11,809 bases of DNA, taken from NCBI GenBank assembly GCA_026710565.1, contig JAPOQV010000090.1, forward strand, positions 1-11,809. Reading direction: 5' to 3'. This DNA is from Spirochaetaceae bacterium (lineage in GTDB: Bacteria > Spirochaetota > Spirochaetia > SZUA-6 > Bin103). The notes under the pieces were generated by a model, which ran no database searches, was not told the origin of the DNA, and saw only the letters and a list, made by a program, of their open reading frames with translations. The position numbers and the translations under genes are program-made. Of this stretch, positions 1-7,668 are shown piece by piece (the stretch's first letter is position 1; every line of letters begins with the position of its first letter).

Positions 1-46
1 GGGCGGGGATCGGCAGGTATCTCGCACGCGAGCGCGCGGGCGGCAC

Positions 47-50
<4 letters not shown>
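1..50 (+). CDS. 3' end of an unidentified upstream gene (partial)
   Basis: The frame 3-50 is open from the window edge and ends in TGA at 48-50, giving the tail AGIGRYLARERAGGT. The TGA overlaps the GTG start of the ROK gene as GTGA, the usual arrangement of translationally coupled genes in one operon. Only 15 residues are visible, too few to name the family. From its position it probably belongs to the same sugar-related operon as the ROK kinase. Confidence 0.55.
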
Positions 51-1033
<983 letters not shown>

Positions 1034-1082
1034 CAGTTGGCCGTCGCAACCGGCAGCGTGGCGCCGGGAGCCAACGCGGCGG

Positions 1083-1130
1083 AGTCAGTGGCGGCGACCG
1101 CATCAATGCCGCGGTCTTTCGCTCCTGACT
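1083..1130 (+). terminator. Nested inverted repeat after the ROK gene, possible weak terminator
   Basis: About 50 bases past the ROK stop, AGTCAG (1083-1088) can pair with CTGACT (1125-1130). Inside it, GACCGC (1096-1101) pairs with GCGGTC (1111-1116) around a 9-base loop, followed by TTTC. There is no real T-tract, so a terminator role is only tentative. The rest of 1034-1266 shows no gene or RNA I can support. Confidence 0.25.
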
Positions 1131-1266
1131 GTCGGCAAGATCGTGGCGGCTGGGGTATAGAGCGTCCGATGTGCGTTTGAGCGATCCGGCTCGACCTACT
1201 CACGGTCGGTAGGGTGAAAGGTCTGCACATTCCCGGGACAAGTCCGTGCTCTGCCACCGTTGACCG

Positions 1267-3048
1267 CTACTCTCCCGACCCGTACTCGGCATCTCCAAGG
1301 TCTCGTTCGATCTGCTCAAGCTCGTCAAGAACCATGCGACACAGATGTTCGAAGTGTGCCGTATAGGTCCCATGGTCTCGAATGGCATCTCTTGAGAGTT
1401 GATCCGATTCTTTGCCGCCGACGTGCGCGTCTACCTTTGAGCGTATCGTTTGGACCGCGCGTAATCCCGCAACCTGCCGACTTGGGCCGCTTCGCGCGTC
1501 GGACGACAGAACTCGCTGAAGCAGCGCAAGACTCCGTTCTTCCATGGACCACTCGATCCCCTTCTCGCTCAGACGCGCGCGAATCGCTCTCAGCTCGAAC
1601 CCCTCGATGACGAGTTTGGCGAGGTTTGAGAACGCCCGCGCCCACTCATCGCGGCTAGTCGTGCGTGGTGTGGTCGCATGGGTGATCGCTGCGTCGTCAC
1701 GCAATGTCCACCAAAAAACCTTCTTTTCCCTCCATTTGTCCAACAGCATCTTGATCCGACGCAAAGGATTGGCTAGCTCTACCCACTCGCCTTTGAAGTC
1801 GTTGATGTAAGCTCGTTTCGAGATTCCGGCCTTGGGCTCCTCGTTGAAGCTCTTCCAATACAACTGTTCTTCATAGGGGAGCCGCCTCAGGTCGCAGATA
1901 TACGCGTGTACTTGCTCAGCATCATTGACATCATAACGACGCAGCTCCCATGCACTGCGACAGCGAATGACGCGGTCATCGACGACGTATTTGTCCGTGT
2001 CCGACTTGTACTTCAGCAGTACATCCGGCCGAAAGAATGCGGGGGAGAGCTCGAAGGGAAGCGAGTTGCCCTCGGCTCGAAAGTAGTTGGTAGTCGCTTG
2101 TGGATCGGTGGAGATGTTTGTGACGCACTTATTGCGCCAATCCGATGCTATCAATTCCACGTACTGCGGGGAACAAGCGGCGACGTGACCCCCCTTTATT
2201 GCGGCAAATAGCTCGGTTGTCGTCTTCCTTGGTAAGATGATCTGAACCCCATTCGTGTAAGCTGCGCGTTTCCCGTCGACCTTCTGACGGTAGAAGAGGT
2301 TTCGTTCTCGGACGAGGTCTTCCGGCGTATCGGACCACGCGGTGAAGGCGGATCGATTCAATAGTGTAAAGTCGAACATCTGCACGAGAACCGACGAGTT
2401 GGCCGCAAGATACTCCTCCAGCGGATCGCGCTTGAAGGTGACGAGAGAAATCTCTTGAGGAGTACTCTTGGTCGTAAGTGACACGACGTGTTCCAAATCG
2501 CCATGCTTGTCGAATCGGCAGTAGGCATCATGCTCCCGCAAGAAGTGGATCTCCGTGATGTGAGCGTACTCCTGGGAAACTTCGTAGTACAGTCGTTCTC
2601 GATCGACGGACTCTGGAATGGCGCGGGCGAAGAGCAGCTGTCGGCTGCCCTTGAGCGTCTTGCTTCCCGAGATCGCTTCGGATCGCTCGATCCATACGTC
2701 ATCGCGGCCGCCGCCCCAGCAATAGCCAGCGACAGCGTGGTGGGGATCGCTCGAGCAATCGAAGAGCTCGTCCACATCGAGCGCGTTGAGCGCATCCTCG
2801 GGTACTACGACGGTATGGACATACGTATAGTCGCCTGACGCGTAGATGATTAGTTCATCTGCCAGCGCGTTGCGCCGCAAGAGGTCGAGGTGTGCACCGG
2901 CCTTGATCCAGTCGGCGTACGTATCGATGTCGGGGGGCATGGTGTCGATCTGGGCTACAGTCTCGACGAGTTGCCTGTGTTGGTAGGTTAGCAATTTGGG
3001 TGTCGCTCCAGTTGGTTCGAGAATGCACTCGGAGACAGCTTGGGTCAA
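1267..3048 (-). CDS. 593-residue protein of unknown function, possible C-terminal HEPN-like domain
   Basis: I cannot name this protein. It resembles a type of roughly 600-residue conserved hypothetical protein, from memory only. Visible landmarks: an N-terminal segment rich in Tyr/Asp (YASGDYTYVHTVVVP at 69-83); a central run with YEVSQEYAHITEIHF at 155-169 and AYCRFDKHGDLEHVVSL at 175-191; a Pro/Trp motif, LPYEEQLYWKSFNEEP, at 390-405 followed by GIS and DFKGEW; and a helical C-terminus from about 466. In that helical part, RSKVDAH (R536 to H542) matches the RX4-6H signature of HEPN ribonuclease or nucleotidyl-transfer domains. There is no signal peptide and there are no membrane segments. 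The frame opens with TTG at 3048 with no clear Shine-Dalgarno; ATG at 2940 (residue 37) is an alternative start. Base composition is unlike its neighbours: two 60-base samples are 52-53% G+C against 68% in the oxidoreductase. It runs opposite to the flanking genes and lies among decayed fragments, which suggests horizontal transfer. Confidence 0.85.
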   Translation of the reverse strand: MTQAVSECILEPTGATPKLLTYQHRQLVETVAQIDTMPPDIDTYADWIKAGAHLDLLRRNALADELIIYASGDYTYVHTVVVPEDALNALDVDELFDCSSDPHHAVAGYCWGGGRDDVWIERSEAISGSKTLKGSRQLLFARAIPESVDRERLYYEVSQEYAHITEIHFLREHDAYCRFDKHGDLEHVVSLTTKSTPQEISLVTFKRDPLEEYLAANSSVLVQMFDFTLLNRSAFTAWSDTPEDLVRERNLFYRQKVDGKRAAYTNGVQIILPRKTTTELFAAIKGGHVAACSPQYVELIASDWRNKCVTNISTDPQATTNYFRAEGNSLPFELSPAFFRPDVLLKYKSDTDKYVVDDRVIRCRSAWELRRYDVNDAEQVHAYICDLRRLPYEEQLYWKSFNEEPKAGISKRAYINDFKGEWVELANPLRRIKMLLDKWREKKVFWWTLRDDAAITHATTPRTTSRDEWARAFSNLAKLVIEGFELRAIRARLSEKGIEWSMEERSLALLQRVLSSDARSGPSRQVAGLRAVQTIRSKVDAHVGGKESDQLSRDAIRDHGTYTAHFEHLCRMVLDELEQIERDLGDAEYGSGE

Positions 3049-3218
3049 ATGATCGAGCTAGCGTCAGCCGACACCAATCGGACGGCGAGTAGCTGGGCGC
3101 AATCTCGGATCGGTTGGGCCGCAGCAGACTGAGGAGCATGGGCTCGGACCGTCGTAGGACAGGTGGCGAAGAACGGCAGATGGTGCGTCGGGCCCATCCG
3201 AGAGCGGAAAGGAGAAGC

Positions 3219-3358
3219 GTGAATGTGTGGAGCGGTAGGGCGCTAGCCCAAATCAGGGTCGAGGGTGCGTCGAGTGTAGGTGCGGCAGGCGCGCACGCAT
3301 GATGCCATACGCTAACGGGAGCGGCATCTCGCGTATGACCTACAAGGCGATCAAGTCG
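3219..3358 (+). pseudogene. Remnant of a second ROK kinase gene
   Basis: Bases 3274-3343 align without gaps to 568-637 of the intact ROK gene, 54 of 70 bases identical by hand count. In that frame the remnant reads CRCGRRARMMPYANGSGISR, against CTCGKRGCVMAYASGIGISR in the intact protein, so two of the zinc cysteines survive and the third is Arg. Upstream in another frame, VNVWSGRALAQIRVE (3219-3263) matches the intact VNGDVYSG...ELGHLSVD with internal deletions and a 4-base loss that shifts frame. GAGCAT at 3134-3139 sits where the intact gene encodes its Glu-His, and net spacing fits, so decay products may begin near 3118. Similarity stops about 3358. No start codon and no intact frame remain. 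It fills most of the 334-base gap between the 593-residue gene and the DUF433 gene; nothing else is supportable there. Confidence 0.72.
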
Positions 3359-3382
3359 CGTACTGGACGTCTTGGTGACGAT

Positions 3383-3604
3383 TCATCGAGCAGGATTCGC
3401 ATGCACGTCCAGAGCTTCCCGTGCCATCTCCAGCGCGGCGATCGCCTTGGCGCGATCGACAGCCGGGAAGTCGATCAGGAACTGATCAAGGGTGTCTCCT
3501 GCTTCCAGATAGTCGAAGAGGTTCTTCACCGGGACGCGCGTGGCAGCGAGTACGGGCACTCCGCCCTGGATCCTGGGATTCCTGTGTACGACTGGTTCTT
3601 CCAT
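3383..3604 (-). CDS. DUF433-family antitoxin-like protein (orphan)
   Basis: A 73-residue protein with the DUF433 pattern: HRNPRIQGGVPVLAATRVPV at residues 7-26 (family consensus GG-x-P-V-x-x-GTR-x-P-V, with Ala21 where Gly is usual), then DYLEAGDTLDQFLIDFP at 31-47 and a C-terminal helix. DUF433 proteins are small winged-helix DNA-binding proteins that usually sit immediately before a PIN-like DUF5615 toxin gene as type II antitoxins. Here the stop is followed by the ROK remnant and no DUF5615 frame, so it is an orphan. The start is ATG at 3604 with GAAGGA ending four bases upstream. An extended -10 element and an inverted repeat lie just upstream and probably control it. Confidence 0.92.
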   Translation of the reverse strand: MEEPVVHRNPRIQGGVPVLAATRVPVKNLFDYLEAGDTLDQFLIDFPAVDRAKAIAALEMAREALDVHANPAR

Positions 3605-3619
3605 CGCATCCTTCGGTCG

Positions 3620-3633
3620 CCCGCGATGGCGGG
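3620..3633. promoter_or_regulatory. Inverted repeat in the DUF433 leader, candidate operator
   Basis: CCCGC (3620-3624) and GCGGG (3629-3633) are separated by GATG. An outer CGGT (3615-3618) and ACCG (3639-3642) can add to the stem. It lies between the likely -10 element and the ribosome site of the DUF433 gene, where an autorepressing antitoxin would bind. That role is inferred. Confidence 0.35.
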
Positions 3634-3642
3634 TCCGAACCG

Positions 3643-3651
3643 ATCATATCA
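3643..3651 (-). promoter_or_regulatory. Extended -10 promoter element for the DUF433 gene
   Basis: On the minus strand these bases read TGATATGAT, an extended -10 box (TGn followed by TATGAT). No good -35 box lies 16-18 bases further up, which extended -10 promoters can tolerate. Transcription would begin near 3636, leaving a leader of about 32 bases before the DUF433 ATG. Confidence 0.45.
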
Positions 3652-3775
3652 CTTCGCGTGAGCGAGGCAGCTTGACGTTCTTCGTCGGCCGGTGGACCCA
3701 CGTACGATGCCGCGACACATTGTGGTCCGGTATGCTAGGCGCACGCAACCGTAGCCGGCAGGAGACTCGTTCCGC

Positions 3776-4978
3776 ATGCGTAGCGTAGAGACCGTCACCT
3801 CGATCGGGCGCAGGCTCCGCTACGCCCAGATCGGCGGGGGCCGCGACTCGTTCATCGGCGCCATCCATCGCCGTGCGGCGGCGCTGGACGGGTTCGTGGA
3901 GCTGACGGCCGGCGCGCTGTCGAGCACCGGCGACAAGGCGCTCGCCTCGGCGCGGGACCTGCTGCTGCCGCTCGAGCGCTCCTACGCGAGCTGGCAGGAA
4001 CTGGTCGAGGGCGAGCGCGCCCAGCCGGGGGAGGAGCGGATCGACTTCGTGTCGATCGTCACGCCCAATCACGCGCACTTCGAGCCGGCCCTGGCCTGTG
4101 TCGAGGCGGGCTTCCACGTCGTCATCGACAAGCCGATGGTGCACGACAGTACGCAGGCCGAGCGGCTGGCCCGCGCCGTGGCCGAGCACGGCACCGTGTT
4201 CGCCGTGACCTACAACTACACCGGCTACCCGATGGTCAAGGAGGCCCGCGACCAAGTCGCGCAGGGGCGCATCGGGACGATCCGCCGGGTCGTGGTCGAG
4301 TACGCGCAGGGCTGGCTGTCGCAGCCGATCGATGCCGAGGGCCACAAGCAGGCCGAGTGGCGGACCGATCCCGCCCGCGCGGGAATCGCCGGCGCCTTGG
4401 GCGACATCGGCACGCACTGCGAGAACCTGGTCAGCTACGTCAACGGGCTGGAGATACGGGAGTTGAGCGCCGACCTGGCGACTTTCGTGCCGGGGCGCCG
4501 GCTGGATGACGACGTCAGCGTGCTGCTGCGGTTCGCGTCCGGCGACGGGAGCTCCGCCGGCGAGGACCCGCGCGGTGTGCTCTGGGTGTCGCAGGTGGCC
4601 GCCGGCGCGAAGAACCGCCTCACCCTGCGGGTCTACGGCACCGACGGCGGGCTGCTGTGGGATCAGGAGGATCCCGACCGCTTGGTGTTCCTGGACCCCG
4701 GCGGCGACGCCACCATCGCCCGTGCCGGCGATCCCGGCCTGTGCGCGGCGGCCGCGCGCGCCACCCACCTGTTCCCCGGGGCGCCGGAAGGGGTGCTGGG
4801 CGCGGTCGCGAACGTCTACGCCAACGCGGCCGACACCATGCGCGCCCGGCTGGCGGGGCGCGAGCCGACCGAGCTGGAGCTGGACTTCCCGGGCGTGGCC
4901 GACGGCGCCCGTGGGGTTCGGTTCATGGAGCGGGTGGTCGAGAACGCCGCCGGCACCGCCAAGTGGTCGCCGTTTTGA
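3776..4978 (+). CDS. Gfo/Idh/MocA-family NAD(P)-dependent oxidoreductase
   Basis: A 400-residue cytoplasmic dehydrogenase of the Gfo/Idh/MocA family, which oxidises or reduces sugars, inositols and related polyols with NAD(P). Seen directly: the N-terminal Rossmann segment [17 protein letters not shown] (16-32); [11 protein letters not shown] at 96-106; the catalytic Lys in DKP at 118-120 (EKP in most members); and [10 protein letters not shown] at 209-218, whose D210 and H214 match the family's catalytic Asp/His pair. The C-terminal half forms the substrate-binding sheet domain, so the substrate cannot be read off. Length is normal for the family. AGGAG at 3760-3764 precedes the ATG by 11 bases, somewhat long. 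TATGCT at 3731-3736 could be a -10 box but has no good -35. It may work with the ROK kinase and the importer in sugar use. Confidence 0.95.
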   Translation: MRSVETVTSIGRRLRYAQIGGGRDSFIGAIHRRAAALDGFVELTAGALSSTGDKALASARDLLLPLERSYASWQELVEGERAQPGEERIDFVSIVTPNHAHFEPALACVEAGFHVVIDKPMVHDSTQAERLARAVAEHGTVFAVTYNYTGYPMVKEARDQVAQGRIGTIRRVVVEYAQGWLSQPIDAEGHKQAEWRTDPARAGIAGALGDIGTHCENLVSYVNGLEIRELSADLATFVPGRRLDDDVSVLLRFASGDGSSAGEDPRGVLWVSQVAAGAKNRLTLRVYGTDGGLLWDQEDPDRLVFLDPGGDATIARAGDPGLCAAAARATHLFPGAPEGVLGAVANVYANAADTMRARLAGREPTELELDFPGVADGARGVRFMERVVENAAGTAKWSPF

Positions 4979-5040
4979 TACGAATTCCGTCCGTGGGCCG
5001 TTTGCCTTCGCAAGGAAAAGAAAGTACGGCATCCTTTGTT

Positions 5041-5053
5041 TCTTCCAGGAAGA
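5041..5053. promoter_or_regulatory. 13-base palindrome upstream of the AbrB-type gene, candidate operator
   Basis: TCTTCC (5041-5046) and GGAAGA (5048-5053) form a perfect inverted repeat around A5047, ending 19 bases before the ATG of the AbrB/MazE-like gene. AbrB-fold antitoxins often repress their own promoter through such sites. TTGCCT (5002-5007) and TACGGC (5025-5030), 17 bases apart, could be a poor promoter just before it. Confidence 0.35.
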
Positions 5054-5072
5054 GGTGTCGGGAAATAAAGCC

Positions 5073-5297
5073 ATGCTCGCCAAGCTGACGTCCAAGAATC
5101 AGCTCACGCTGCCGAAGGCTCTCCTTGGAGAGTTCCCGGCCTGCGAGTATTTCGACGTGACCAAGGAGAATGGACGCATCGTGCTGACTCCGGTGCGGCT
5201 CACTCGCGCCGACGCGGTCCGCGCCAAGTTGGCCGCGCTCGGCATATCGGAAGCCGATGTGCAAGAAGCCGTGAAGTGGGCGCGACGCGCTCCGTAA
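5073..5297 (+). CDS. AbrB/MazE-type swapped-hairpin antitoxin (orphan)
   Basis: A 74-residue protein. Residues 4-40 (KLTSKNQLTLPK... then YFDVTKENGRIVLTPV) are a typical SpoVT-AbrB swapped-hairpin DNA-binding domain. The C-terminal half, rich in Ala and charged residues (44-73), would be the toxin-binding tail and includes GISEADVQEAVKWAR. The ATG at 5073 is chosen because the domain begins right after it. The same frame is open further upstream only because it overlaps the end of the oxidoreductase gene. GGGAAA (5060-5065) is a weak ribosome site. Antitoxins of this type are normally followed directly by a PIN or MazF toxin; none is intact here, though 5294-5362 may be a decayed PIN start. 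Confidence 0.85.
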   Translation: MLAKLTSKNQLTLPKALLGEFPACEYFDVTKENGRIVLTPVRLTRADAVRAKLAALGISEADVQEAVKWARRAP

Positions 5298-5362
5298 GTC
5301 GGGCGCGGCTGGTTCTCGCATCGATTGCCATGCGGGCTCGCGTGGGCGGCGACCGACCACGA
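5294..5362 (+). pseudogene. Possible decayed start of a PIN-domain toxin
   Basis: Directly at the antitoxin stop, another frame reads VSRARLVLASIAMRARVGGD, then RPRS and a stop. PIN toxins paired with AbrB-type antitoxins typically begin R-x-VLDTN-x-x-VSALL-x-GG-x-PR, so the spacing of RLVL, VGG and PR fits. The diagnostic Asp-Thr-Asn (DTN) has become Ala-Ser-Ile. There is no start codon and no second acidic cluster. The match is short and could be chance. Confidence 0.2.
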
Positions 5363-5400
5363 TCCTGAACGACGCGCCGTCGCGCCGTCGCGGGATAGCC

Positions 5401-5418
5401 TTGCCGCTGAAGCGGCAA
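5401..5418. promoter_or_regulatory. 18-base perfect palindrome upstream of the transporter operon, candidate operator
   Basis: TTGCCGCT (5401-5408) and AGCGGCAA (5411-5418) flank GA, 52 bases before the first permease gene. As RNA it could form a 7-pair stem with a UGAA loop, but no T-run follows, so an operator is more likely than a terminator. A weak promoter (TTGCCG at 5401, CAGACT at 5424, spacer 17) would overlap it. A second small repeat, CTCCG (5428-5432) with CGGAG (5440-5444), follows. Confidence 0.45.
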
Positions 5419-5469
5419 TCCGACAGACTCCGTAGCGTGCGGAGCTCGTAGCTGATGGCCGGATAGCCG

Positions 5470-6456
5470 ATGGGTCGGTTCCTCGCGCGGCGCTTCGCGA
5501 CGATGGTGCTGCTGGTGCTCGGCATCTCGGTGGTGTCGTTCGTCATCATCGAGCTGCCGCGCGGGGACTTCGTCAGCTACCACGTGCTCACGCTCAAGGC
5601 GGCCGGCTTCGAGATGGCGCCGGAGCAGGTCAGCAACCTGCGCGCCCAGTTCGGCATGGACAAGCCGTGGTACCACCGGTACGTCCGCTGGATCGGCGGC
5701 ATCGTGCTGCGCGGCGACTTCGGCTGGTCCTTCATCAACAACCAGCCGGTCTCGGAGCTCATCTGGGGCCGTGTGGGGCTCACCGCGCTGATCGCGGCGC
5801 TGTCGGTCACCTTCACGCTCGTGATCGGGGTCGTGATCGGCATCTACAGCGCCGTCCACCACTACTCCGTCTCCGACTACCTGTTCACGGCGCTGGGCTT
5901 CCTGGGACTGTCGATCCCGAACTTCCTGCTGGCCCTGGTGTTGATGTGGCTGGGCTGGTCCTGGTTCGGCATCACCATGGGCGGCCTGTTCTCCCGCGAG
6001 TTCCTGTACGCCGCCTGGAGCTGGGCCAGACTGTGGGACCTGCTCACGCACCTCTGGGTGCCGGTCGTCGTCCTGGGGACCGCCGGAACCGCAGGCACCA
6101 TGCGGGTCATGCGCGCCACCACCCTCGACGAGTTGGGCAAGCAGTACGTGGTGACCGCCCGCGCCAAGGGCGCGCCGGGCATGCGCGTGATCACCCGCCA
6201 CGTCTTCAAGGTGGCCATCAACCCCATCCTGTCGACCATCGGCTGGCTGCTGCCGGCGATCTTCTCCGGCGAGGCGATCGTCGCCATCGTGCTCAACCTG
6301 CCCACCGTCGGCCCGCTGCTGTTCATCGCCCTGACCACGCAGGACATGTTCCTGGCAGCCAGCCTCGTGTTCATCCTCAGCGTGCTGACCGTCGTCGGCA
6401 CCCTGTTGTCCGACATCATCCTGGCGGCGGTGGACCACAGGATCCGCTACGACTGA
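5470..6456 (+). CDS. DppB/OppB-family ABC transporter permease
   Basis: A 328-residue inner-membrane permease, first of the two channel subunits of a Dpp/Opp-type importer. Seen directly: the N-terminal MGRFLARRF then a membrane helix (about 9-28); the periplasmic loop with LRAQFGMDKPWYHRYVRW (57-74) and GDFGWSF, typical of DppB; a membrane core from about 103; and the cytoplasmic EAA loop, KQYVVTARAKGAPGMRVITR (224-243), which contacts the ATPase. GEAIVAIVLNLPTVGPLL follows, as in the family, with a final helix near 296-320. The stop overlaps the next start by one base (TGATG). No strong ribosome site precedes ATG 5470; an in-frame ATG at 5455 is closed by TAG at 5464. Such importers carry peptides or oligosaccharides; context favours sugars. 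Confidence 0.96.
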   Translation: MGRFLARRFATMVLLVLGISVVSFVIIELPRGDFVSYHVLTLKAAGFEMAPEQVSNLRAQFGMDKPWYHRYVRWIGGIVLRGDFGWSFINNQPVSELIWGRVGLTALIAALSVTFTLVIGVVIGIYSAVHHYSVSDYLFTALGFLGLSIPNFLLALVLMWLGWSWFGITMGGLFSREFLYAAWSWARLWDLLTHLWVPVVVLGTAGTAGTMRVMRATTLDELGKQYVVTARAKGAPGMRVITRHVFKVAINPILSTIGWLLPAIFSGEAIVAIVLNLPTVGPLLFIALTTQDMFLAASLVFILSVLTVVGTLLSDIILAAVDHRIRYD

Positions 6457-7559
6457 TGGCCGAAGCGGCGCTGGCCCCGATCGGACGCTCGCACGGGCAG
6501 CTCATGTGGCTGAAGTTCAAGGAGCACCGCGTCGCGCTGGTCTCGCTGTGGCTGCTGGCCGTGCTCTACTTCGTCGCCATCTTCGCCGAGTTCTTCGCAC
6601 CGTACGATCCGCGGGTCATCAGCACCAGCGTCAAGGTCAACAGCCCGCCGGAGCTCATCCGCTTCTTCGATCAGGGCCGCTTCCAGCTCCGCCCCTTCGT
6701 CTACCACAAGTTCACCGAGGGCTACGACATGGACACCGGGGCGCTGGTGTACCGGGACGATCGCAGCCACAAGAAAGAGATGCGCTTCTTCGTGCAGGGC
6801 GCGGAGTACAAGCTCTGGGGCCTGTTCCGGTCCCGGCTGCACTTCTTCGGCACCGACGACCCGGAGCCGATCAACCTGTTCGGCACCGACGACATCGGCC
6901 GCGACCTGCTGTCGCGGACGATCTACGGCGGCCGCCTGTCCATGTCGGTGGGGATGATCGGCGTGCTGGCCAGCCTGGTGCTGGGGACGCTGCTGGGCGG
7001 CATCTCCGGCTACTTCGGCGGCGCCGTGGACAACGTCATCCAGCGGATCATCGAGCTGCTGCGCAGCATCCCGCACATCCCGCTGTGGCTGGCGCTCTCG
7101 GCCGCCATCCCCAAGGAGTGGAGCGCCGTGCAGCGCTACTTCTCCATCGTCGTGATCCTGTCGCTGATCGGATGGACGGACCTGGCGCGCGTGGTGCGCG
7201 GCAAGTTCCTGGCGCTGCGCGAGGAGGAGTACGTGATGGCATCACGGGCGCTGGGGGCCGGCGGCGGCTGGGTGATCACCCGCCACCTGATCCCGAACTT
7301 CATCGGCTACCTGATCGTCTCCCTGAGCCTGGGGGTGCCGGGCATGATCATCGGCGAGACGGCGCTGAGCTTCCTGGGCCTGGGGCTGCTGCCGCCGGCG
7401 ATAAGCTGGGGGGTGCTCCTCAAGGAGGCCGAGACGTTCATGGCCATCGCCTTTCACCCCTGGTTCTTCATTCCGGCGATACTGGTCATCATCGTGGTGC
7501 TGGCATTCAACTTCGTGGGAGACGGGCTGCGCGACGCGGCCGATCCATTCGAGAAGTGA
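6456..7559 (+). CDS. DppC/OppC-family ABC transporter permease
   Basis: A 367-residue inner-membrane permease, partner of the preceding subunit. Its ATG shares one base with the upstream TGA, so the two are translationally coupled. Seen directly: an N-terminal cytoplasmic stretch, a first helix at about 27-47 and FFAPYDP at 46-52. Next is a roughly 85-residue periplasmic stretch before the family hallmark FGTDDIGRDLLSRTIYGGR (142-160). Helices follow, with the EAA loop REEEYVMASRALGAGGGWVI (255-274) and the terminal signature GETALSFLGLGLLPP...W (300-318). The protein ends in the usual DGLRDAADPF tail. The periplasmic stretch after the first helix is longer than in classical DppC (about 300 residues in total), as in permeases paired with very large binding proteins. 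Its stop overlaps a possible GTG start (GTGA). Confidence 0.96.
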   Translation: MAEAALAPIGRSHGQLMWLKFKEHRVALVSLWLLAVLYFVAIFAEFFAPYDPRVISTSVKVNSPPELIRFFDQGRFQLRPFVYHKFTEGYDMDTGALVYRDDRSHKKEMRFFVQGAEYKLWGLFRSRLHFFGTDDPEPINLFGTDDIGRDLLSRTIYGGRLSMSVGMIGVLASLVLGTLLGGISGYFGGAVDNVIQRIIELLRSIPHIPLWLALSAAIPKEWSAVQRYFSIVVILSLIGWTDLARVVRGKFLALREEEYVMASRALGAGGGWVITRHLIPNFIGYLIVSLSLGVPGMIIGETALSFLGLGLLPPAISWGVLLKEAETFMAIAFHPWFFIPAILVIIVVLAFNFVGDGLRDAADPFEK

Positions 7560-7603
7560 GCGAATTGACGACTCAGGAATCAACAACTGAGGAGGTACGC
7601 TGA
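7556..7603 (+). CDS. 15-codon coupled open frame, possible remnant of a lost gene or leader peptide
   Basis: A GTG overlapping the DppC stop as GTGA opens a frame reading MSELTTQESTTEEVR, then stops at 7601-7603. The overlap is the type used between genes of one operon, and in related operons an ATPase gene often follows the permeases, so this may be the start of a deleted ATPase gene. It contains a near-perfect Shine-Dalgarno, GAGGAGGT (7589-7596), with no ATG, GTG or TTG in range; only CTG at 7600 follows, in frame with the binding-protein gene. Translation is unproven. Confidence 0.3.
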   Translation: MSELTTQESTTEEVR

Positions 7604-7655
7604 CAGGAGGCCGCAGGAGCTACCGGCGCGTAGTCGAGCGCCTCGCGACTCAATC

Positions 7656-7661
7656 AAGGAG
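7656..7661 (+). promoter_or_regulatory. Shine-Dalgarno of the binding-protein gene
   Basis: AAGGAG lies seven bases before ATG 7669. It decides the start in favour of the signal-peptide Met over the in-frame CTG at 7600. A separate strong ribosome site suits a binding protein made in excess over its permeases. Confidence 0.75.
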
Positions 7662-7668
7662 AGACGTT

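Noticed and set aside
1190..1216. Small inverted repeats (CGACC/GGTCG and CCTAC/GTAGG) downstream of the minus-strand 593-residue gene
   Set aside because: The two 5-base stems compete with each other, have no T-run on either strand, and are too short to call a terminator.
3299..3661. Plus-strand frame of 120 codons beginning in the ROK remnant
   Set aside because: Its first 20 residues are the ROK fragment; the rest is antisense to the DUF433 gene, so it is not an independent gene.
4506..5072. Upstream extension of the AbrB-type frame back into the oxidoreductase gene
   Set aside because: This part is an Arg/Pro/Ser-rich shadow of the oxidoreductase in another frame; the AbrB domain starts right at ATG 5073.
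3644..5095. Long minus-strand open frame (483 codons) opposite the oxidoreductase gene
   Set aside because: It is antisense to a clear Gfo/Idh/MocA gene with all family motifs; its Gly/Arg/Ala-rich translation shows no domain. High-GC genes commonly leave such antisense frames open.
5363..5392. Short tandem repeat CGCGCCGT, two copies
   Set aside because: Two copies of 8 bases in GC-rich DNA are expected by chance; no CRISPR-like spacing or longer array.
5200..6438. Minus-strand open frame (412 codons) opposite the DppB gene
   Set aside because: Low-complexity His/Gln/Asp/Gly-rich translation, antisense to an unmistakable permease; composition artefact.
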